DNA of 64,000 bases from Tolypothrix bouteillei VB521301 (GTDB lineage: Bacteria > Cyanobacteriota > Cyanobacteriia > Cyanobacteriales > Nostocaceae): assembly GCF_000760695.4 (NCBI RefSeq), contig NZ_JHEG04000001.1, forward strand, positions 1,768,717 through 1,832,716, in the 5' to 3' direction. Positions 54,481 to 64,000 of the stretch are shown here, one piece after another (positions within the stretch are counted from its first letter, which is position 1; each line of letters begins with the position of its first letter). The position numbers were made by a program, and so were the translations under genes. Under the pieces are notes generated by a model, which was given only the letters and a program-made list of their open reading frames with translations, was not told where the DNA came from and ran no database searches.

Positions 54481-56250
54481 CTAACCACTAACCTTCCCCC
54501 GTTTAACTTTTGATTTTGTTTGATGGTTGGCGGCTTGAGTTAATAAAGAGTCTGCAAAAGCGATCGCTTCTTGTGCGGACTTCCCACCCGCAAGTTGTGC
54601 GAGTTCTTCTCGCCGCTTGCTCAAGTTGTCCAAAGCGGTCACTCTTACAACAGTGCGCTGTTCTGAGTGTCCGTTGGTTGCTTTTTGACCTTTATCTGTA
54701 TTAATTACTTGTTTGGCGACTCGAAAATGACGATCTGCCATAGCTGCGACAAGAGGCTGGTGAGTGACACACAGCACTTGATGGAACTGACCGAGTTGGT
54801 GTAACTTTTCAGCAATGGCTTGAGCGACCCGTCCGGAAACCCCAACATCAATTTCATCAAACACTAATGTTGCTACTGCATCAGCTTGGGAAAAACAAGC
54901 TTTCAGTGCTAACAAAAAGCGACTCATTTCACCACCAGAAGCAATTTCTGTTAAAGGTTGTAGGGGCTCTCCTGGGTTGGGGCTAAATAAAAATGTAATT
55001 TTATCTGCTCCTGCTATTGTCGGCCAAATTGGAGCAATTTCCACTTGAAACTTGACCTTATCCATTGCCAAAGGCTTTAATTCCTTTATCAGTTCTGCTT
55101 GTAGCGCAGCCGCAGCAGTCCGACGCAATTGAGTTAATTCATGACAAGCTTCTGTCAGTTGTGATAGGCATTCTCTTTCTTGCTTTTCCAAACTTTCTAT
55201 AGATTGCTCGGTATTATTAAGCTGCGATAATTCTTCATGAATGCGTTGGTAAAAAGCAATAGCTTCTGCTAAAGTGGGTCCGTACTTGCGGCAAACTTGC
55301 TTTAACTCTCGAATTCGCTCTTCTACTTCTTCCAAACGTTGCGGGTCAGATTCTAATCCTTCCCCGTAGGCATTTACTTGCCGTGCAACTTCTGCTAGGG
55401 TTGCTTGAGCATCTCGAACCATGTCTAAAAGTGGTTGCAGTTGAGCATCATATTCAACCATGCTGGTTAATATCACCTCACTGTCTCCCAAAAGGTCTCC
55501 TGCTGCCGGGGCTTCATTATCATTTTGATACAAAGCTTGATAAACTTTGTAACTCATTTGCTGCAGTTCAACTACATGGCTGAGGCGTTCCCGCTCTTGT
55601 AAAAGCTTATCGAATTCGTCAGGATCGCTTAAGTTTGCTGCTTTTAATTCCTGTACTTGATATGTCAACAAGTCTAGCTGTTGTAGCCGTTCTCGTTCTG
55701 ATGTTCGGCGTTTTTCCAGCACTAGGTGAGCTTGTTGATAGGCTCCAAAAGCCGTCGCCACAAGTTGGCGCTGCTGTATTAAGGAGTGACCGCCATAAAC
55801 ATCCAACCAATCCCGAACTTGGGCAGATTGTCCCACCTGTACAGTTTGACCTTGAGCCGTGATTTCCACAAGGCGATCGCGCAGCCCCCCCATAACCTGG
55901 CGATTCACCAACACTCCATTCACCCGCGAACGACTGCGGATATTAGTGGCGGTTTCAGTAATTTCTCGACTCAGAATGATAGAGTTTTCATCAATTGAAT
56001 CTATTTCCTGTTCGCTCAGCCAAGCGGCTAATGTAGAGTTAGAGGAAAAAGTAGCTTCTACCATTGACTTATTTGCGCCAGTACGAATGACACGGCTGGA
56101 GACTTTGCCACCAAGGACAGCATCAAGCGCATCTAAGATGATGGATTTGCCTGCGCCAGTTTCACCTGTCAACACGTTCAGTCCAGCGCCAAATTCCAAT
56201 TCTAGTTGGTCAATGAGAGCAAAATTTTCTATTCGCAGAGAGAGCAACAT
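54481..56250 (-). CDS. recN: DNA repair protein RecN
   Basis: A 589-residue SMC-like ATPase for double-strand break repair. Walker A is GETGAGKSI (29-37). Long central coiled coils run from about 170 to 370. The C-terminal half has the signature ASGGEMSRFLLALK and Walker B LVFDEIDVGVSG, with the H-loop CVTHQP. Normal length and intact. Confidence 0.92.
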   Translation of the reverse strand: MLLSLRIENFALIDQLELEFGAGLNVLTGETGAGKSIILDALDAVLGGKVSSRVIRTGANKSMVEATFSSNSTLAAWLSEQEIDSIDENSIILSREITETATNIRSRSRVNGVLVNRQVMGGLRDRLVEITAQGQTVQVGQSAQVRDWLDVYGGHSLIQQRQLVATAFGAYQQAHLVLEKRRTSERERLQQLDLLTYQVQELKAANLSDPDEFDKLLQERERLSHVVELQQMSYKVYQALYQNDNEAPAAGDLLGDSEVILTSMVEYDAQLQPLLDMVRDAQATLAEVARQVNAYGEGLESDPQRLEEVEERIRELKQVCRKYGPTLAEAIAFYQRIHEELSQLNNTEQSIESLEKQERECLSQLTEACHELTQLRRTAAAALQAELIKELKPLAMDKVKFQVEIAPIWPTIAGADKITFLFSPNPGEPLQPLTEIASGGEMSRFLLALKACFSQADAVATLVFDEIDVGVSGRVAQAIAEKLHQLGQFHQVLCVTHQPLVAAMADRHFRVAKQVINTDKGQKATNGHSEQRTVVRVTALDNLSKRREELAQLAGGKSAQEAIAFADSLLTQAANHQTKSKVKRGKVSG

Positions 56251-56465
56251 CTAGTTAAATTCTCCGTGAGGACAGACGCCGGATATTTCCAATTCAAGAG
56301 ACACTGAGAATAACCTGTACGCGATCGACTATACCAATACCATTAAACAAAAACCCCTTAAGTGTACCTAACTTAGTTTAATTTGACTTTCACAAAGATT
56401 GGTGGTGAGGATAGACTTTTTTTATCAGTGACCGATGACCGAGGGTCAGTAACTGGTAACCGGTC

Positions 56466-58649
56466 ATGAAAACTAACCGATCGCGTAACAAATTGTTACA
56501 ATATTTAACAAATAGATTCCGATTCAGTGGTAAAACCATGAATGCCAAAACAGTTTCCTACAGTTCTCAACCAAACAAAGATCCTTCTAAGACTATCTCA
56601 GTTATAGAAGTGTCTGTTAGCGAAAATCATGCAGGCAAATTGAGCCAAAATGAATTGTCTGCTACACAATCGAGTTTGAAAAATGCGGCGATAGCTCAGG
56701 GAGAAAGCTTACCATACAAGAGCGATCGCGTGCTTTTGAGTAGGAAACGTGAATCTGAAGAAATACGTTACGATGCCAGGGAAATTGCCGTACACTATCA
56801 GCAAACACCCTTAAAAGTTTTGCGTCGTGTATTTACAGTTCTAGTCCCAACCCTATCATTTATTTTTGGATTGTGGTGGGATAACAAACGAGGAGTTGTT
56901 GTCAAAAACGACCGACGACAAGCAATTAAACTGCGGAAACTCCTGACAGATCTTGGACCAGCATACATTAAAATCGGACAAGCTTTATCTACCAGACCAG
57001 ATTTAGTTCCTCCCGTATATTTAGAAGAACTTGCTCAATTACAGGATAAACTACCACCTTTTCCCAATGAAATAGCTTATAAATTTATTGAAGAAGAACT
57101 CGGTTTACCTCCAGAAGAAATTTATCCCGTTCTCTCAAACGATCCCATAGCAGCAGCTTCCTTGGGACAAGTTTACAAAGGTAGACTCCATACGGGTGAA
57201 GAAGTCGCTGTTAAAGTTCAACGTCCGGACTTACGAGAAAGCATAACTATTGACTTATATATTCTTCGCAAACTTGCTGTATGGGCGCAGAAAAAAGTTA
57301 AACGAGTACGCAGCGATCTTGCAGGTATTCTTGATGAATTGGGCTCTCGCATTTTTGAGGAGATGGACTATATTCATGAGGGAGAAAATGCAGAGAGATT
57401 TTTTCAACTCTACGGTCATATGAAAGACGTTTATGTACCCAAAATCTATTGGGAGTACACAAATCGTCGTGTTTTAACCATGGAGTGGATTAATGGGATT
57501 AAATTAACCCAAACAGAAGAAATTCGCTCGCGAGGAATCAACGCCCGTTATTTAATAGAAGTAGGCGTACAATGTTCTTTGCGCCAGTTACTCGAACATG
57601 GATTTTTCCATGCTGACCCCCATCCTGGAAATTTATTAGCAACTCTAGATGGCAAACTCGCTTATCTAGATTTCGGGATGATGAGTGAAATTCAGCCAAA
57701 ACAGCGCTATGGTTTGCTCGAAGCGATCGTTCACGTTGTCAATCGTGATTTTGAAGCGCTAGCACAAGATTATGTCAAGTTGGATTTCTTGTCACCAGAT
57801 ACAAACTTAGCACCCATTGTTCCAGCTTTTGCTAAAGTCTTCGCTGAAGCTCAAGGAGCTAGCGTAGCTCAGTTAAACATTAAAAGTATCACTGACGATC
57901 TTTCAAATTTGATGTATGAATATCCCTTCCGCGTACCACCATATTACGCTTTAATCATTCGTTCTTTGGTAACTTTGGAAGGAATTGCAATTTATATAGA
58001 TCCTAACTTCAAAGTGCTGAGTGAAGCATATCCTTATGTTGCTAAACGTTTATTAACCGATCCAGCGCCGGAATTAAGAGCATCTTTGAGAGATTTGTTA
58101 TTTAAAGAAGGTAGATTTCGTTGGAATCGTTTAGAAAATTTATTACGCAATGCTCGCAATAATGAAGATTATGATTTCAACTTAGTTCTCAATCAAGGAA
58201 TCGACTTCTTATCTTCAGAACGTGGAGCTTTCATTCGCGACAAGTTAATTGATGAAGTCCTCAAAGGGGTGAATGCAGCAACTACAAATATTGTACATAA
58301 CTTTACATATTTGCTGCGAGAAAGAGTTGGAATTGCAGCCATTAATGAAACCCCTAGTGCGACTATCGAGCAACAACAAACTTTAGACCATATCAAACGT
58401 ATCTTAAATATTCTTCAAGAAACTCGCGGATTTGATGCTACTCAAATTGCACCCCAACTGGCGCAGTTGTTATTTAATCCTGGAGTGCAGCGTTTGGGTC
58501 AACAAATAGCCAACCAAATAGCACAAAAAGCAATCTCACGATTTATTCGCCAATTGTTAGCATCGGAAGTACCAGCAGAAGAAGAGACTCGTGAAGATGG
58601 TGTTGTCAGTCAACCAAATCGATTGTCTTTACCACCTGCTAATTTGTAA
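56466..58649 (+). CDS. ABC1/UbiB (AarF) family kinase-like protein
   Basis: A 727-residue protein of the ABC1 family of atypical kinases, which in cyanobacteria and plastids affect prenylquinone and lipid metabolism. The signature KIGQALSTRPDLVPP is at about 171-185. The kinase lysine is in EEVAVKVQRPDL, followed by HADPHPGNLL and AYLDFGMMSE (metal-binding D). Residues 1-95 are polar and not conserved; a later start is possible. A membrane-associated C-terminus is likely. Confidence 0.87.
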   Translation: MKTNRSRNKLLQYLTNRFRFSGKTMNAKTVSYSSQPNKDPSKTISVIEVSVSENHAGKLSQNELSATQSSLKNAAIAQGESLPYKSDRVLLSRKRESEEIRYDAREIAVHYQQTPLKVLRRVFTVLVPTLSFIFGLWWDNKRGVVVKNDRRQAIKLRKLLTDLGPAYIKIGQALSTRPDLVPPVYLEELAQLQDKLPPFPNEIAYKFIEEELGLPPEEIYPVLSNDPIAAASLGQVYKGRLHTGEEVAVKVQRPDLRESITIDLYILRKLAVWAQKKVKRVRSDLAGILDELGSRIFEEMDYIHEGENAERFFQLYGHMKDVYVPKIYWEYTNRRVLTMEWINGIKLTQTEEIRSRGINARYLIEVGVQCSLRQLLEHGFFHADPHPGNLLATLDGKLAYLDFGMMSEIQPKQRYGLLEAIVHVVNRDFEALAQDYVKLDFLSPDTNLAPIVPAFAKVFAEAQGASVAQLNIKSITDDLSNLMYEYPFRVPPYYALIIRSLVTLEGIAIYIDPNFKVLSEAYPYVAKRLLTDPAPELRASLRDLLFKEGRFRWNRLENLLRNARNNEDYDFNLVLNQGIDFLSSERGAFIRDKLIDEVLKGVNAATTNIVHNFTYLLRERVGIAAINETPSATIEQQQTLDHIKRILNILQETRGFDATQIAPQLAQLLFNPGVQRLGQQIANQIAQKAISRFIRQLLASEVPAEEETREDGVVSQPNRLSLPPANL

Positions 58650-58859
58650 GTAGTTGAGGGCAGAAGGATGTAGAAAAATATGGTTTTAAGTTTTAAAAGT
58701 TTATTAAGACTTGCCACCAAAATTTTCTGCATTTCTTCAACTTCATTGCTTCTCTAACAGTTATCGTTTTTTGCAAACTAGCCGAACGCATCTCATAACA
58801 AGCTAAAACGCATTCATAGAACCTTACAAACAGTAAAAGGAAATACTACGAACAAATTC

Positions 58860-60791
58860 TTAATTAAAAACTACCCGATCGCGCCCTCTTCTTTTTGCTT
58901 GGATGAGTGCTCTTTCTGCTGTTATCAACAAAGTATGAGGATCGGTTTGAGCTTCAGGAATCAAACTAGCAACACCAACACTGACCGTTAAAACATCAGC
59001 GGGAAGTCCGCCAATATTAGGATAATCGCAAGGAATTCCGAGAGCTTTCACTTGCTCTCGAATATCTTCAGAAACGTGTAAAGCATTAGCTGCATCTGTT
59101 TGGATGAGAATCGCAAATTCCTCTCCTCCATAACGCGCAACAAAAACTGAATTGCGAGCGCTATTGAAATCTTCACTTTGAAAAGATTGTTTTACACATT
59201 GATTAATAACGCGAGAAATTTGACGCAAACAGTCATCACCTGCGGTAATTCCGTAGGTCTTATTATAAATTTTAAAGTAGTCAATATCGCACAAAATGAG
59301 TGATAGAGGAACGTGTTTGCTCAAAGCTTTTTGCCACTCTATTTGAAGATAGGTATTAAAAGAACGACGGCTCACCAATTGAGTCAGTTCATCTAAACCT
59401 GAAAGAACGCGTAACTGTTGGTTTTCTTTTTCCAATTCTTGCAAACGGGGACCGCGATCGCTATAAGTGTTAAGTTGCTCTTGAAAATACAAGCGGTACA
59501 ATTCACACGACGGAGTACAGCGATCGCCTTCAATACTGACCAACCCCATAGCATACAACTTATATGCCACAGGTAGTTCCATTTGTAAGGCACTTTTAGC
59601 AGAAACCACTTCACGGAAAGCGTCTCCTAATTCTGGTTTCTCCCGCAGAACCAACAAACATTGCCTGAGATACTCATTATAAATTCCTGCTTCGGTAGGT
59701 GCTTGTTGCAATATTTGCCCTAAATGGCGTTCCATCCCTCCCTTACTAACCAGGTGATACAAAGCCAACCTCACCAGATATGGGTGTCCTCCCACTATTG
59801 CCATGAGTTTGTCAGCGTCAGAACCGTGAAACCAGTCCAATCCGTGGCGTTGCGCCAAATCCTGCACTTGTTCTTTTGAAAATTCCGTTAACTTGATAGG
59901 TAAACCGATATTAAATGGAGAATGAGTCAAGTTGAAAGGCAAAAAAAATTCCATTGAGTAAGCCAGAACAAGACGAAGTTTTTGCCAAACTTCAACTAAT
60001 TTGGCTTGTTCGTACCAAGAACGTAGAAGCGGGAGAAAATCTTCAGCAATTTCTGGATAATCAAATATCCAATCAACTTCGTTAAACACCAAAACCAGAG
60101 GGTTGTTGAGAGATGGAAGTAAATAGTATTGAAAATAGAGAGAGCAACAGACTTTACTACCGAGATCCTCATCCCAGTAATCGTTGAGTTTCAGTTCCAA
60201 ACCCAACTCCCGGCTGACATTGGCGCAGAACCAGCGCAAGAATTTATCAAGATTGGCAAACACCGCCCTATCTGCTTGCTGAAAATCTAAATGAACCGTG
60301 CTGTAACCAAGGCTTGTGGCATGAGCAATAATCCGTAGAATTAGGGAACTTTTCCCCATTTTTTTAGGAGCTTTGATGCAAGTTACACTTCCTGGTTCTG
60401 CTATTTCCGCGTAAGCCAGTTCTTCAAGGGGTGAACGAGGAACGTAAAATTTAGAATTAAGTGATACCGGACCGCTAGGAAATTCTAGGGATGTGACTTC
60501 ATCTTTACGGTTGAATTCTCGGAGCAATTGTTGTTGCGTTCTGCTTAAACGGCGGGGTTCCAGAATCTGACGGAAGTTGGATTTACCAATTGGCTCTTTC
60601 CAAAAGTCACTCAAAACTTGCCATAAATGAGAAGCGACTTTTCTAACCCTCTCTTCTCCGTAATGTGCTTCAACTGCTATACTTGTATAAGTTTTTCCTT
60701 CCCAAGAAGAACGTAAAACCATCTCTTGGAGTGGAGTTAACGAGTTCGGAGTGTTTGCCTTTAGTAGTAATACGATTTCATCTATAGTCAT
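58860..60791 (-). CDS. HTH-AAA-GGDEF fusion protein (STAND-like ATPase with diguanylate cyclase)
   Basis: A 643-residue fusion. Residues 1-95 look like the winged HTH that starts vWA-MoxR-associated proteins (LTPLQEMVLRSSWEGKTYTSIA). Residues about 115-435 are an AAA-like ATPase with Walker A APKKMGKSS (141-149) and Walker B LVLVFNEVD (232-240). A coiled coil (about 448-465) leads to a GGDEF domain with D502/D504 and intact GGEEF (555-559). The I-site position reads RNSV instead of RxxD. It should make c-di-GMP under nucleotide control. Divergent from a degenerate kinase. Confidence 0.82.
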   Translation of the reverse strand: MTIDEIVLLLKANTPNSLTPLQEMVLRSSWEGKTYTSIAVEAHYGEERVRKVASHLWQVLSDFWKEPIGKSNFRQILEPRRLSRTQQQLLREFNRKDEVTSLEFPSGPVSLNSKFYVPRSPLEELAYAEIAEPGSVTCIKAPKKMGKSSLILRIIAHATSLGYSTVHLDFQQADRAVFANLDKFLRWFCANVSRELGLELKLNDYWDEDLGSKVCCSLYFQYYLLPSLNNPLVLVFNEVDWIFDYPEIAEDFLPLLRSWYEQAKLVEVWQKLRLVLAYSMEFFLPFNLTHSPFNIGLPIKLTEFSKEQVQDLAQRHGLDWFHGSDADKLMAIVGGHPYLVRLALYHLVSKGGMERHLGQILQQAPTEAGIYNEYLRQCLLVLREKPELGDAFREVVSAKSALQMELPVAYKLYAMGLVSIEGDRCTPSCELYRLYFQEQLNTYSDRGPRLQELEKENQQLRVLSGLDELTQLVSRRSFNTYLQIEWQKALSKHVPLSLILCDIDYFKIYNKTYGITAGDDCLRQISRVINQCVKQSFQSEDFNSARNSVFVARYGGEEFAILIQTDAANALHVSEDIREQVKALGIPCDYPNIGGLPADVLTVSVGVASLIPEAQTDPHTLLITAERALIQAKRRGRDRVVFN

Positions 60792-61303
60792 TTAGTCATC
60801 AGACCCGACTTGTGTGAACTTTCCCCAAATTTTTTCCTGTAAAAGTTTAATCGGTAAGTATTGATTCAAATGTAGCCTCCGTTTTGTAAGATTGGGCTAG
60901 ACAATCATAAAAAAGCTACAAAAAAATATTGACAATTTTGTAAAATTCTGAGTTCTTTGTCAAGACCCGATTGCAGCTCTTTCAAGCAATTCTATACCAA
61001 TCCTTAATCTGTTTAATTGTAACTTTATATACTTAGTATTCTGTCATTCTGAAAGAGTAGCAGGATAAAATGTAGCTAATTTTTTCCGGACAACAGTATT
61101 TGTGACCAAAGGACAGGTTACATTATTCTGTTTACCTTTTTTCAACTACCATCGAAATTGTTAATAGGGATTGACGTATCTCCCATGTCAGTTACAGGGG
61201 AAGTAACCATCTAGGACTATACCAGCACATTCTATGCATATACCGTTAGGGTGCTAAAGCAGCTATTGAGCTACAAGCTATTTTCCTTATCAGACTAGCA
61301 GCT
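60792..61303. promoter_or_regulatory. Divergent upstream region of the AAA-GGDEF and degenerate-kinase genes
   Basis: About 510 A/T-rich bases shared by two divergent signalling genes. It must hold both promoters. I see no strong palindrome, repeat or additional gene. Confidence 0.45.
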
Positions 61304-63292
61304 ATGTATACAGAAGGATCGGCTACTCATCATAGGGAAGCTCTACTTTCATCACGAAGCGCCAAAGCGTTAGCAAAGCTAGAGCAGCAGACACACCAAG
61401 CTTTCACAGAACTTTGCCAACGCTCACACACTAGTAGTTTGCAAACAGCATTAGCAGCAACTGGCTTGGGTCTGTGGGATTGGAATTTAGTGACTGACAA
61501 AACCTACTACGACCCTCAGTGGAAGCATATCTTGGGATATGAAGTAGAAGAAATAGAGAATCACCATAACTCCTTTGAGAAACTCGTACACCCAGAGGAC
61601 TTTCCCAAAGTGATGGAGGTGTTAGAGGATTATTTAGAAGGTCGCATACCAGTCTACGAAGTCGAATTTAGAATGTTAGCTAAATCCGGAGAGTGGAAGT
61701 GGATTTTTGACCGAGGGAGAGTGTTTCAGTGGGATCGGTCCGGTCAGCCAGTGCAAATGGTAGGAACACACCAAGACATCACCGGACAAAAACTTCAAGA
61801 ACAAGCATTGCACCAGATGAGAAAGCGGGAATGTTTGCTAAATACCATCCGCAAATTCATTTATTCTCGTTCTCAGCTACAGCCAATACTTGAAACAATA
61901 GCAAATGTTGTACGACAGTTTTTACAAACAAACCGCACAGTCATTTATCGTTTTTCTAAGGATGAAAATCGAGTGATGGCTGTTGAGTCGGTCAACGAGC
62001 AAAATCAATATATTTACTTAGATAAACGTCAAACTAAAACCAGTTTGGTTTTTCCCATCTCTCTGAAATTAGACGACTATCAAAATACAATATCTCCAAT
62101 TCCAAATTCCCACCTGCAAGTTGTCAACCAGGAAAACGAACTTCTTCGCTGGTGTTGTCAAAACAACTTATGGGGCTTGTTGGTAATTTACGATAGTTCC
62201 AGTAACCGTCATTGGCAAGAATGGGAGATAGAAACTTTAAGACAAGTCAGTTTTGAAATTGCGATCGCAATTCAGCAACGCCAGTTAATTGAACAAGTTC
62301 ACCAAGAAATTGCCTCAAGAGCAATTGTCGAAGCTCAAGAACAAAAAACTACACAGCAACTCAAAGACACTCAGGAAGATTTAAAGAATTTCCGAGAGAA
62401 GTTATTGCAAAATGGTAAAATGGCTAATTTTGGTAAACTTGTAGTAGATGTAGCGGGTGATATTTACCATCCCATTCATTTGATAACTGCTTACCTAGAT
62501 CCTGTTAGTCAGTATGCAGAAGAATTAATTCGATTGCTAGAATTTTGCCAGCAAAATTATCCTAAATCCAAAACAGAATTTACATCAGAAATTCAAAAAT
62601 TGGACTTAAATTTTGCGAAACACGATATTTTGAAATTGCTGTGGTCAATGCGATCGAGTTCCGAACGCATTAAAGAAATTGCCTCTGCCTTATGGAGTTT
62701 TTCAAGGTTAGAAGACGAGAAAATGGTGAAGGCTGACATACATACAGGGTTGGATTGCGTTTTGAGAGTTTTACAACACCGTTTAAAAGAACAACCTGGT
62801 AGACCTCGAATACAAATTATTAAAGAATTTGGGGAGTTACCACTCGTTAAGTGTTATGCAAGCGAGTTAAATCAAGTATTTATGAATATATTAAATAATG
62901 CTATCGATGCATTAGAAGAAAGGATACAGCAGGATAATTCCTTTATTCCAAAGATATGGATTCGTACAGAAGCTATCAACAATCCTTTCTCATTAGTTGG
63001 GAATTATAGCAGTCAACCATCAAAGCAACGTAAAATTGTTATTCGTATCTCGGATAATGGCAAAGGAATTCTTCCTCACTTGAAGAAACACATTTTTGAA
63101 CCCTTTTTTACCACCAAATCAAAAGGCAAAGTAGGAGGAATGGGACTATCAATCAGCAAACAAATTATCGTGGAAAAACATAAAGGGAAATTGAAGTTTA
63201 ACTCTCAATTAGGTCAAGGAACGGAGTTTGCAATTGAACTAAGCTATAAAACTATGACTTATGCCGATCTTATACAAGGTGCGAGTTTTTAG
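61304..63292 (+). CDS. PAS-GAF histidine-kinase-like protein lacking the phosphoacceptor histidine
   Basis: A 662-residue soluble protein. PAS is at about 45-162 (LGLWDWNLVTDKTYYDPQWKHILGY), GAF at about 175-328, then a coiled coil and kinase core. The H-box that reads AGIAHEVNNPI in the paralogue at 7877 reads VDVAGDIYHPI here, so the histidine is G385. The ATPase domain is intact: N in NILNNAIDAL, DNGKGI, FEPFFTTK and GGMGLSIS. It may bind ATP but cannot autophosphorylate at the usual site. Divergent from the AAA-GGDEF fusion. Confidence 0.85.
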   Translation: MYTEGSATHHREALLSSRSAKALAKLEQQTHQAFTELCQRSHTSSLQTALAATGLGLWDWNLVTDKTYYDPQWKHILGYEVEEIENHHNSFEKLVHPEDFPKVMEVLEDYLEGRIPVYEVEFRMLAKSGEWKWIFDRGRVFQWDRSGQPVQMVGTHQDITGQKLQEQALHQMRKRECLLNTIRKFIYSRSQLQPILETIANVVRQFLQTNRTVIYRFSKDENRVMAVESVNEQNQYIYLDKRQTKTSLVFPISLKLDDYQNTISPIPNSHLQVVNQENELLRWCCQNNLWGLLVIYDSSSNRHWQEWEIETLRQVSFEIAIAIQQRQLIEQVHQEIASRAIVEAQEQKTTQQLKDTQEDLKNFREKLLQNGKMANFGKLVVDVAGDIYHPIHLITAYLDPVSQYAEELIRLLEFCQQNYPKSKTEFTSEIQKLDLNFAKHDILKLLWSMRSSSERIKEIASALWSFSRLEDEKMVKADIHTGLDCVLRVLQHRLKEQPGRPRIQIIKEFGELPLVKCYASELNQVFMNILNNAIDALEERIQQDNSFIPKIWIRTEAINNPFSLVGNYSSQPSKQRKIVIRISDNGKGILPHLKKHIFEPFFTTKSKGKVGGMGLSISKQIIVEKHKGKLKFNSQLGQGTEFAIELSYKTMTYADLIQGASF

Positions 63293-63506
63293 TATAAGTT
63301 ATTAAGTTTCTACTTTCCAATCCGAAATTCCCCATTAAACTAAACTGCAAAGACAGAAATAACTCAAAAAAGGAAAAGAGGAAAATTGGGAATTTTTTAG
63401 CGGAACAGGAGTCGTTACAATATTCAAGTTTGGTAGCAAGAGAGCAAATGGGAGTGGGGTTTAATCTCGCTCCTTTTTTTTAGTAAAATATTTAAATTGG
63501 TTAGAG

Positions 63507-63531
63507 CCCCGACTTCTCCAAGACATCGGGG
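63507..63531. repeat. CCCCGA...TCGGGG palindrome
   Basis: An imperfect palindrome of the same family as 26814-26838, upstream of the cytochrome b gene. Confidence 0.5.
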
Positions 63532-63568
63532 ATATCGCAGCCTATATTACCCAATCCCCAATCCCAAC

Positions 63569-64000
63569 ATGACTCCAACCATTTCCTTTAAACCTCGAAA
63601 GCTACCAACTCAAGCGCTAGGAGCAAAGATTTTTCATTGGGTTAATATCATCAGCTTATTTATCATGCTTACCAGTGGTTTGCAAATTTATAATGCCAAT
63701 CCTGTATTTGGCGGGCGGGGTGGTTGGCATATTCCGCCTTTATTTACAATGGGAGGTTGGCTAGCAGGCGGTAGACATTGGCATTTTGCTGCTATGTGGT
63801 TATTTTCGTTGAACTTGCTGTGGTATGGAATTTATATTTTAGTTACACGACGCTGGCGTTATCGATTTGTAGGAACCAATGACTTGAAAGCACTACAAAA
63901 AAGTAAAAATTCTCAACGTTTAATCTATGCTTTTCATCGTATTGTTTATACATCTATAATTCCTATCTTACTTCTAGCTTTATTTACAGGAATAGGAATG
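63569..64000 (+). CDS. Cytochrome b/b6-domain membrane protein (partial)
   Basis: The gene starts at ATG 63569 and runs off the window (144 codons seen). It is a diheme-type membrane cytochrome b, like the membrane subunit of thiosulfate reductase or Ni-Fe hydrogenase: KIFHWVNIISLFIMLTSG, GGRHWHFAAMWLFSLNLLWYG and FHRIVYTS. Histidines at helix ends (HW, HWHF, FHR) are likely heme ligands. A molybdopterin oxidoreductase subunit would be expected downstream. Confidence 0.82.
   Translation, partial: MTPTISFKPRKLPTQALGAKIFHWVNIISLFIMLTSGLQIYNANPVFGGRGGWHIPPLFTMGGWLAGGRHWHFAAMWLFSLNLLWYGIYILVTRRWRYRFVGTNDLKALQKSKNSQRLIYAFHRIVYTSIIPILLLALFTGIGM

Overview
The window is a stretch of chromosome from a filamentous, probably heterocyst-forming cyanobacterium. 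The evidence is the photosystem II pair psbD/psbC, the photosystem I assembly factor ycf4, a circadian input protein (LdpA), Ycf45, a cyanobacterial-type YvcK, frequent HIP1 octamers (GCGATCGC), heptamer tandem repeats (STRR) between genes and many small hairpin repeats. These repeat classes are typical of Nostocales (Nostoc, Calothrix, Scytonema and Tolypothrix types); the genus cannot be fixed by eye. No tRNA, rRNA, CRISPR array, prophage or intact insertion sequence was seen.

Layout. 0-7.7 kb: the 3' end of an IF-3-like gene, a methyltransferase, a DUF3386 protein, a GAF-LuxR regulator, a PD-(D/E)XK nuclease-like protein and the minus-strand pair ldpA and ycf45. 7.9-12.5 kb: three minus-strand signalling genes that each begin with a receiver domain (histidine kinase; GGDEF; GGDEF-EAL). 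12.9-18.5 kb: housekeeping genes lepB, pyrC, tsaE, yvcK and ruvC. 18.5-23 kb: an accessory zone with an orphan AAA ATPase, an AlbA_2 gene fragment, a small membrane protein and a 75-bp triplicated hairpin repeat. 23-31 kb: a GH13 enzyme with a luciferase-like oxidoreductase, aspartoacylase, a 2-oxoglutarate dioxygenase with a GT2 glycosyltransferase, a BaeS-type kinase and Spo0M. 31.6-35.2 kb: psbDC, with ycf4 divergent. 35.6-44 kb: two tandem lipoprotein cyclophilins, a ketoacyl synthase, a frameshifted acyl-ACP/CoA synthetase, a folate/biopterin transporter and a carotenoid oxygenase. 44-45.8 kb: debris around two broken Rpn/DUF4351 genes. 45.8-60.8 kb: a tight phytol-kinase-like/DUF2358/GHL10 operon, DUF1206, an epoxide-hydrolase-like enzyme, a TAXI binding protein, aqpZ, Ap4A phosphorylase, recN, an ABC1/UbiB kinase and an HTH-AAA-GGDEF fusion. 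61.3-63.3 kb: a PAS-GAF histidine kinase that has lost its phosphoacceptor histidine. The window ends inside a cytochrome b gene.

Two themes stand out. First, the genome is being shaped by very small repeats. STRR heptamers abut the start codons of several genes, a roughly 60-bp repeat sits inside STRR arrays at three loci, and short repeats lie inside at least four open reading frames: three are tolerated in frame, while a fourth family member sits in two divergent neighbours and frameshifts one of them. Second, signal transduction is dense: three receiver-domain c-di-GMP/kinase genes, a BaeS kinase, and a divergent pair made of an AAA-GGDEF fusion and a kinase without its histidine. The pair is the best candidate here for an unusual system, but its function is inferred only from domain layout.
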